Below, piece after piece: positions 1-4,906 of a DNA stretch of 12,283 nucleotides. The DNA is taken from contig CALHID010000266.1 of assembly GCA_938030835.1 (NCBI GenBank), positions 1-12,283 on the forward strand, given 5' to 3'. Below the pieces are notes generated by a model that did not search any database, was not told the DNA's origin, and was given only the letters and a program-made list of their open reading frames with translations. Position numbers and translations under genes: made by a program. The DNA is from an uncultured Actinomyces sp. GTDB lineage: Bacteria > Actinomycetota > Actinomycetes > Actinomycetales > Actinomycetaceae. Within the stretch, counting starts at the first letter, position 1; every line of letters begins with the position of its first letter.

Positions 1-651
1 TGAAGAAAGCACTAGGCCCTCCAAGGCACCCGGAAGGAAGAGCGCACGCACAACAAGAGCGAGGAAGAGGACAACCAAAAGAGGAAGGAAAATCTTATTG
101 GCCTTTTCAACCCCTCGTGCGACACCGAAAGAGGCGATGAGCAAAATGCACGCCCACACCAAGACAAGCGGGATCGCAACGGCCGCTACTGGGGTCCATG
201 AGAATTCATCAGAACCGACGGTTCCCAGGAAAGAAGAAAGGAAGAAGGTCTGCGAGTCTTCACCCCAGGCCTCGGTAATCGAATAGAAGACGTAGCTTCC
301 AGACCACGCAACAACCGCGGCGTAGTAGGTAATAATCACGAAGCAGATGAACACGCACAACCAGCCGAGGAACTCTCCCTTGGCGTTCATGCGGCGGAAG
401 GCCCACGGAGGGGTTCCACGGAACTTATGGCCAACAGCGTACTCGAGCCAAAGGATCGGGATACCAGCAAAAAGCAGAGCGACGAGATAGGGAACAAGGA
501 ACGCTCCACCGCCGTTGGTGTAGGCAACACCTGGGAATCGCCAGATATTACCCAAGCCGATCGCGGAACCGATTGCCGCAATTAAAAAGCCAGTTTGGCT
601 GGTCCATGTGTCGCGCATGCGACGTTTCGCAGGAGATGCTGCCGTGCTCAT
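1..651 (-). CDS. Neurotransmitter:sodium symporter (SNF/NSS, LeuT-like) family transporter, N-terminal part
   Basis: I translated this frame from the ATG at 651-649; it stays open to base 1, so 217 N-terminal residues are present and the C-terminal part lies outside the window. Residues 27-40 carry the GSAIGLGNIWRFP signature of the first transmembrane helix of the SNF family, and TNGGGAFL (45-52) follows, the start of helix 2. In LeuT the unwound helix 1 forms the sodium and substrate sites. At least four further hydrophobic segments are visible. The family imports amino acids or similar small solutes with Na+; the substrate cannot be read from this fragment. The start is supported by AAGGAAGG about 7 bases upstream. 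It is on the same strand as the metal transporter operon, whose last gene ends 69 bp upstream, but a separate promoter candidate lies between them and no functional link is evident. Confidence 0.93.
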   Translation of the reverse strand, partial: MSTAASPAKRRMRDTWTSQTGFLIAAIGSAIGLGNIWRFPGVAYTNGGGAFLVPYLVALLFAGIPILWLEYAVGHKFRGTPPWAFRRMNAKGEFLGWLCVFICFVIITYYAAVVAWSGSYVFYSITEAWGEDSQTFFLSSFLGTVGSDEFSWTPVAAVAIPLVLVWACILLIASFGVARGVEKANKIFLPLLVVLFLALVVRALFLPGALEGLVLSS

Positions 652-681
652 GTAGACGTTTCCTTCCTTAATACAGGCCCA

Positions 682-710
682 AACCTAGTGACGTCTCAGG
701 AGCCGAGCAA
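682..710 (-). promoter_or_regulatory. Possible promoter of the SNF transporter gene
   Basis: On the minus strand TTGCTC (710-705) and TAGGTT (687-682) are separated by 17 bases, an acceptable sigma-70/SigA-type spacing, and lie about 30 bases upstream of the ATG at 651. No terminator hairpin with a U tract is visible between the permease stop (721) and this site, so read-through from the upstream operon is also possible. Pattern reading only. Confidence 0.3.
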
Positions 711-720
711 TACTTTTCCA

Positions 721-1560
721 CTATGCGAAACGAGAGCGGCAGGATCGATAAACCCACGCAGCAATAAAAACAAGCGTAACAACGCAGACAATTGATGCTC
801 CCGCCGGAAGATCCAAAGACCAGGAGAGGTAAATACCACACAGAGAACTCAGTACACCGATGACAAGAGCAGTTCTGATCATCGCACCTAGTGAATTTGT
901 CAGAAGCCGAGCACTTGCGGCGGGGGTAATGAGCAGTGCAAGAACCAAGATATTGCCAATGATCTGGACGGAGATCACGACAGCACCGGCAACACTGATA
1001 TAGACCAGTAGATCCAGAGCCATTACCGGCAATCCGGCGACTCGAGCGCTCTCTCGATCAAGACTCACCGCAACAACCTCTTTGTGAAAGAAAGCAAAAA
1101 CCCCGACGATCACTGCTGATGCAATCAGTACGAAAGGCACTTCAGAAGCGGGAATGCCCGTCAGCGAGCCAAAAAGGAAATCTTGGAGAGACCCCGCATA
1201 TCCCGGAGCCCAAGAAATGATGACCAATCCCAAACCAAAGGCCCCAACGAAAAGAACACCAATGATTGAGTCTTCCTTCAAACGCCTATTTTGGGAAAGA
1301 AGTGCAACAAGCACAGCAGTTCCGACGCCTGCAAGCGTTCCCCCCAATACCAGGGATCCCGAACAGACAAAAGCGATCGCAAGGCCGGGGAAAACAGAGT
1401 GAGCAACGGCGTCTCCAATGAAAGACATCCCGCGCAGGACAACATGACAGCCAACAACCGCACATACGCAGGCAGCAACGCAGGTGACAAGAATGGCACG
1501 GGGTAAGAAAGCCAATGCTGGATTCGTCAGATCGCGAAGAAAGTCAATGATACTCAGCAC
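721..1560 (-). CDS. Anchored-repeat ABC transporter, permease (ABC-3 / ZnuB-MntB family)
   Basis: A 279-residue integral membrane protein with about eight hydrophobic segments, the usual size for ABC-3 (PF00950) permeases of zinc, manganese and chelated iron. Family landmarks are visible: GDAVAHSVFPGLA (49-61), EDSIIGVLF (96-104), LQDFLFGSLTGI (125-136), and the cytoplasmic segment SLDRESARVAGLPV (166-179), the expected contact with the ATPase. It forms the membrane channel for the substrate delivered by the lipoprotein encoded upstream. The start is a GTG directly after the TAA of the ATPase gene (TAAGTG, no spacing), so translation is probably coupled. It is the last gene of the five-gene operon. 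The TIGR03770 assignment (anchored repeat-type permease) rests on the neighbourhood; the permease sequence alone shows only the ABC-3 family. Confidence 0.95.
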   Translation of the reverse strand: MLSIIDFLRDLTNPALAFLPRAILVTCVAACVCAVVGCHVVLRGMSFIGDAVAHSVFPGLAIAFVCSGSLVLGGTLAGVGTAVLVALLSQNRRLKEDSIIGVLFVGAFGLGLVIISWAPGYAGSLQDFLFGSLTGIPASEVPFVLIASAVIVGVFAFFHKEVVAVSLDRESARVAGLPVMALDLLVYISVAGAVVISVQIIGNILVLALLITPAASARLLTNSLGAMIRTALVIGVLSSLCGIYLSWSLDLPAGASIVCVVTLVFIAAWVYRSCRSRFA

Positions 1561-2316
1561 TTAGATCACCCCCAGGACCTTGAGCAGAGGATTTGACGGG
1601 CGAATATCAAAGGTGCGCATCCACACCTCAGGATCGCGAATTTCTTCCGGTTTCCCCGAGGCAACAACAGTCGAGTTCAGCAAGAAAAGTCGATCACAGG
1701 CATCAATAGCCCCAAGAATGTCGTGGGTTGTCATGAGGATGGCGCAACCAGAGAGAGCGAGCCTGCGGAAGACATCCATCAGACTTTCTTGAGTCGGCAT
1801 ATCCAGTCCAGTAAAGGGTTCATCCAATAGAAGCAATTGCGGGCGTAAAGCAAGAGCTCTAGCAACCAGCACTCGCTGACGTTGGCCACCCGAAAGCTCC
1901 CCGATCACTCGGTCTCCAAGCTGCGCTAGACCAACCTGATGCAGTGCCTCTTCGACGGCGCGATGGTCGTTGATCTTAGCCCGGCGCCCCCATCCAATCC
2001 GGCGAACTCGCGCACTGAGGACCGCCTGACGGATGCTGATAGGAAAATCCCAAGCAAATTCATGACGCTGCGGAACGTAGCCCACTGAACGGGGCTGAAG
2101 CGGGAGGCCCATTGAAGTGATGTGAGTCGAGCGAGAAGGAATCACGCCGAGTATTGCGCGTAAAAGAGTCGTTTTTCCGGCACCGTTTGGACCAATGAGC
2201 GCGCTGAACTCCCCGGGAGCAACGGTGAGTGAGACCGATTTGAGTACCTCGCGTCCGGGATAGGACACGTCCAAGTTGCAGATATCGAGTGCTGAAACCG
2301 AATTCTCAGTACCCAT
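1561..2316 (-). CDS. Anchored-repeat ABC transporter, ATP-binding protein
   Basis: A 251-residue ABC ATPase with all motifs intact: Walker A GPNGAGKT (42-49), Q-loop Gln83 in VPQR, signature LSGGQ (141-145), Walker B LLLLDEP (161-167) and switch His198 in TTHD. The length and the sequence after the Q-loop fit the ZnuC/MntA-type ATPases that pair with ABC-3 permeases; in this context it corresponds to TIGR03771. It powers import through the permease encoded next. The ATG at 2316 overlaps the stop of the upstream gene by one base (TGATG), and its own TAA abuts the permease GTG, which makes operon membership clear. No truncation or missing catalytic residue. Confidence 0.96.
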   Translation of the reverse strand: MGTENSVSALDICNLDVSYPGREVLKSVSLTVAPGEFSALIGPNGAGKTTLLRAILGVIPSRSTHITSMGLPLQPRSVGYVPQRHEFAWDFPISIRQAVLSARVRRIGWGRRAKINDHRAVEEALHQVGLAQLGDRVIGELSGGQRQRVLVARALALRPQLLLLDEPFTGLDMPTQESLMDVFRRLALSGCAILMTTHDILGAIDACDRLFLLNSTVVASGKPEEIRDPEVWMRTFDIRPSNPLLKVLGVI

Positions 2317-3281
2317 CAGACATCACTTTCCGCCCCGAAGTCACGAGAAACATCCTCGCGTGCTTCCTCAATCTGCTTTTGAGACTTCTTCGTCCGATGC
2401 GCAACGATGATAAAAGCAATCACACCCAAGGCCAGACAGATCGCTCCGTAGATCAGATACTCGATATTTCCGCCTTGTTCACGCGCTACCTGCGGCTTGG
2501 CAGTGTGCGTCCCCTCTTTCGTCGAGGCCGCGAGTGCACTTGGCGTAAGTGCGCGGGCTTCTTCAACCTTTGCCTCATCGCCAACGACAAACCGAAGAGT
2601 ATCTGCCACGCATTGCGGTCTCTCTTTATCCCCAAAGCACCAGCGCACACTGAGCGCATAAGCTCCAGGAGCAGAAAACGCCCAATTCGCGTGAACATGC
2701 GTATTAGCTTCAACCCAGATATCGGATTGGGAGGAGGTAGACGAGTCGTATAAGACTGTTGGTGCGCCAAAAGCCCCATCTTGTAGGAAAAGCCATGCGT
2801 GGCCTGGTCCTTGAAGGTTCCCCAGTGTCATTGTTGCGCCACTGCCCATGACCTTAATGAGTTCGGGGTCTTGAGTGTTCCATCCCAGCCAAACGACCTT
2901 GGGGTTTTGAGTCTGAGGAATGACCCAGTAGGACTCTCCCTCATGCGCGTGTAGGAATGAATAGCTGGGGTCTGAGGGGACCTGAAGCTTGCCCGAATCG
3001 CTCACGCGAAATACAAGAGTGTCCAAAGGGCGCCAGATCGGTGTTTCTCCTGAGTCATCACGTGCCAGAATCTCAGGTTTTGAATCAACAATCTTTGGGC
3101 CCAAGTCAACGTGACCGCGTTCAATCGTCGCTTCTTCTCGCACCACCTGTTCTGAGGAATCTACGTGCTGAGTGAGAGGATCATCCGCTGCCGCTGGCAG
3201 AACTAAACTGGCGCTCACAGCAATACCGACAAAGAGCGCTGATATTCCCCGCGCTATATTTATCGAAGCGGTCCTTTTCAT
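2316..3281 (-). CDS. Membrane-anchored single-repeat protein of the anchored-repeat transporter
   Basis: A predicted 321-residue exported protein. Residues 1-32 form a signal peptide (MKRT, hydrophobic core, then PAAA before DD). Residues about 55-235 are one copy of the actinobacterial surface-anchored repeat (TIGR03769 type): ERGHVDLGP at 54-62, a WVIPQTQ loop at 119-125, WLGW at 131-134, and HVHANW at 195-200 followed by the FSAPGAYAL strand. A Cys pair (215, 224) lies near the domain end. A Ser/Thr/Ala-rich linker leads to a transmembrane helix at about 273-294 and a charged cytoplasmic tail (RTKKSQKQIEEARED). There is no LPxTG-like motif, so it should stay in the membrane. The ATG at 3281 is chosen over an in-frame GTG at 3305: AGGAAAGGA lies 9 bases upstream and ATGA overlaps the previous stop. 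Its likely role is to hold substrate next to the permease (inference). Confidence 0.88.
   Translation of the reverse strand: MKRTASINIARGISALFVGIAVSASLVLPAAADDPLTQHVDSSEQVVREEATIERGHVDLGPKIVDSKPEILARDDSGETPIWRPLDTLVFRVSDSGKLQVPSDPSYSFLHAHEGESYWVIPQTQNPKVVWLGWNTQDPELIKVMGSGATMTLGNLQGPGHAWLFLQDGAFGAPTVLYDSSTSSQSDIWVEANTHVHANWAFSAPGAYALSVRWCFGDKERPQCVADTLRFVVGDEAKVEEARALTPSALAASTKEGTHTAKPQVAREQGGNIEYLIYGAICLALGVIAFIIVAHRTKKSQKQIEEAREDVSRDFGAESDV
2577..3119 (-). other. Repeat domain copy (membrane-anchored protein)
   Basis: Residues 55-235 of the membrane-anchored protein. Order of landmarks: GHVDLGP, short beta segments, VIPQTQ, WLGW, LQGPGHAWLF, HVHANWAFSAPG, YALSV. This is the unpermuted order and serves as the reference for the insert in the binding protein. 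Confidence 0.8.
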
Positions 3282-4906
3282 GATGTGAGGTCCTTTCCTA
3301 AACACCGCGATAGCGAGCGAGCATTCGCTTTCATCATGTCGATATATGTCGGGGCTTCTTCATCCAATGTGTCGCCATACAGCCCGCAGACTCGAACACC
3401 GTTTTCTTCCGCAACTTGCGCAATCACAGGGTGACGCTTGCGCTTTTGCGGTTCCAAGAAAACCGCGGATATTTTCATATTCTTCAAGGTCTCAGCGATG
3501 CGTTTGCGATCGGCAATTGAGGCCTCGGTCCCGTCCTGAGCACTCAGATAGCCTGCGATTTCAAAGTCATAAGCACGTGCAAGATAGGCATAGGCATCGT
3601 GCGTAGTGACTAGCTTGCGATCAAGTGGATTGATGCCTGCAATCGTCTGTGAAACCTCGCGATCAGTCTCATCGAGTTTCGCAATATAGGCCGAGGCATT
3701 GGCTGCGTATTGCGCGCTGTGCTCAGGATCGCGCGTTGATAGCGCATTCTCAATGACTCGCACATAAGCCTGCGCATTATGAATGTCATGCCATGCATGT
3801 GGATCAATGTCACCGTGGACGTGTTTGCCCAGCACTGCTTGAGGCAGAACATAGGCCTGACCATCACCCGAGCCAATAAACTCCCATCCTCGGCCTTTGG
3901 GAATCTCGCGCAAAGTACGTGATGGAACGTCAATCAGCACTCGCTCGATATTCAAAGACGCAAGAGTCGAAGGTAAGCCGTTGTTCTCCTCCACGGCTTC
4001 GCGTAGCGGTGCCCCCTCGGGTACTCCACCGTCTTTCTCTCGGTCAACCATCAGGGTTAATGCGCGAGACTTCAGGTCCACGGTGATGTCGCTGTGGCCT
4101 CGGCGCAAAAGAAAGAGACCACGTTCCCGGGCAACTTTCTCTGAATCAATTCCCACCGCAAAAGTCACCTGCGAGGCAGGAAGCTCAATGGGCTCTGCGT
4201 CAGCCGTCACTCGCAAGCGCGCTCGTAAATGCAGCGTGTAGACACCGGGCTGAGTAAAAACCCAGCTCATGTGTTGGTGTGCCCCAACGGGCAGAATCGA
4301 AGTGTCGGTTGCCCAATGATTACCGGCATCAAAACCATCTCGCGAGGCAAAGGCAATCTCGGGACTTCCAAAACTTGTTGTGATGTAAGCAGATGCGTGC
4401 CCTGGCCCCTCAACATCAGTGACAGAGAGTTCAACTTGGGAGGACCGCGTTGCCCCACTCTGGCTTCCGTCACCGTAGACTCGCATTCCAAGCCAGGGCG
4501 TATCCAGGGAACGATCTTCAACAAGAGGAATCAAACTACCGCCAAACTTTGCGCTTTCTTCCGCCAAGGACAGCGAAAGAGCGTCCTTGGGAAGATTCGC
4601 ATCAAGAGCACGGATCACCGAGTGGTCTTCGAGCATCAGGTAGTTCGTAACAGCGATATCCGCGTAGGCGATATCACGGATGCCTCTCAGGCTCAGTTCC
4701 CAGGAATGCGGATCTGCACCGTTGGGAATCAGCTGATGAACATCGACATAGTCGCCACCGACATTTCGTGCTAAATCAGCCAAGATCCCAGTTGTGGCTA
4801 CGATACTCAGTCGCTGTGATGAGGCATCGACATGCGGCGTGCAGCCTCCAGTTACTCCAGAAAGTACGCATGCAAGGGCTACTACTGCAATTCGCGCAAT
4901 CTTCAC
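3278..4906 (-). CDS. Anchored-repeat ABC transporter, substrate (metal) binding lipoprotein with inserted repeat domain
   Basis: A 542-residue ZnuA/TroA-family (PF01297) binding protein of TIGR03772 type, nearly twice the usual ~300 residues because of an insert at about 123-362. Residues 1-22 are a lipoprotein signal; lipid-modified Cys22 follows VTGG, a slightly atypical lipobox. The metal site appears complete: His67 in GADPHSW, His370 in DPHAW, His436 in TTHDAYAY and Asp512 in LYGDTLDE, with Glu485 in VFLEPQ nearby. A His at the third position is the ZnuA/TroA pattern, while Mn-binding PsaA-like proteins have Glu, so zinc is favoured (inference). The insert carries repeat-domain elements, including HQHMSWVFTQPG (210-221). 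The start is the GTG at 4906, overlapping the wall protein stop (GTGA), with GGTGAGG just upstream. A longer in-frame start at 5020 would lie inside the previous gene and spoil the signal peptide. The stop overlaps the next start (ATGA). Confidence 0.94.
   Translation of the reverse strand: MKIARIAVVALACVLSGVTGGCTPHVDASSQRLSIVATTGILADLARNVGGDYVDVHQLIPNGADPHSWELSLRGIRDIAYADIAVTNYLMLEDHSVIRALDANLPKDALSLSLAEESAKFGGSLIPLVEDRSLDTPWLGMRVYGDGSQSGATRSSQVELSVTDVEGPGHASAYITTSFGSPEIAFASRDGFDAGNHWATDTSILPVGAHQHMSWVFTQPGVYTLHLRARLRVTADAEPIELPASQVTFAVGIDSEKVARERGLFLLRRGHSDITVDLKSRALTLMVDREKDGGVPEGAPLREAVEENNGLPSTLASLNIERVLIDVPSRTLREIPKGRGWEFIGSGDGQAYVLPQAVLGKHVHGDIDPHAWHDIHNAQAYVRVIENALSTRDPEHSAQYAANASAYIAKLDETDREVSQTIAGINPLDRKLVTTHDAYAYLARAYDFEIAGYLSAQDGTEASIADRKRIAETLKNMKISAVFLEPQKRKRHPVIAQVAEENGVRVCGLYGDTLDEEAPTYIDMMKANARSLSRCLGKDLTS
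3821..4540 (-). other. Inserted repeat domain with swapped halves
   Basis: Residues about 123-362 of the binding lipoprotein. The C-terminal half of the repeat comes first (4151-4540: PWLGM, VTDVEGPGHASAY, HQHMSWVFTQPG, YTLHL). The N-terminal half comes second (3821-4117: RRGHSDITVDL, ALTLMVD, VLIDVPSRTLREIP, GQAYVLPQ). The binding-protein fold then resumes at HVHGDIDPHAW. Compare the unpermuted copies at 2577-3119, 5125-5631 and 5896-6444. Confidence 0.7.

Noticed and set aside
688..697. GTGACGTCTC half-palindrome between -35 and -10 of the possible SNF promoter
   Set aside because: Too short and imperfect (8 of 10) to call an operator.
3282..3305. GTG start at 3305 for the membrane-anchored protein
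   Set aside because: The ATG at 3281 has a ribosome site nine bases upstream and gives a normal signal peptide; the extra eight codons contain that ribosome site.
4229..4774. Plus-strand open frame of 181 codons opposite the binding lipoprotein gene
   Set aside because: It is antisense to a well-supported gene, has composition without recognisable domains and no ribosome site. Similar antisense frames elsewhere (for example 2289-2753 + and 11249-11713 +) were dismissed for the same reason.
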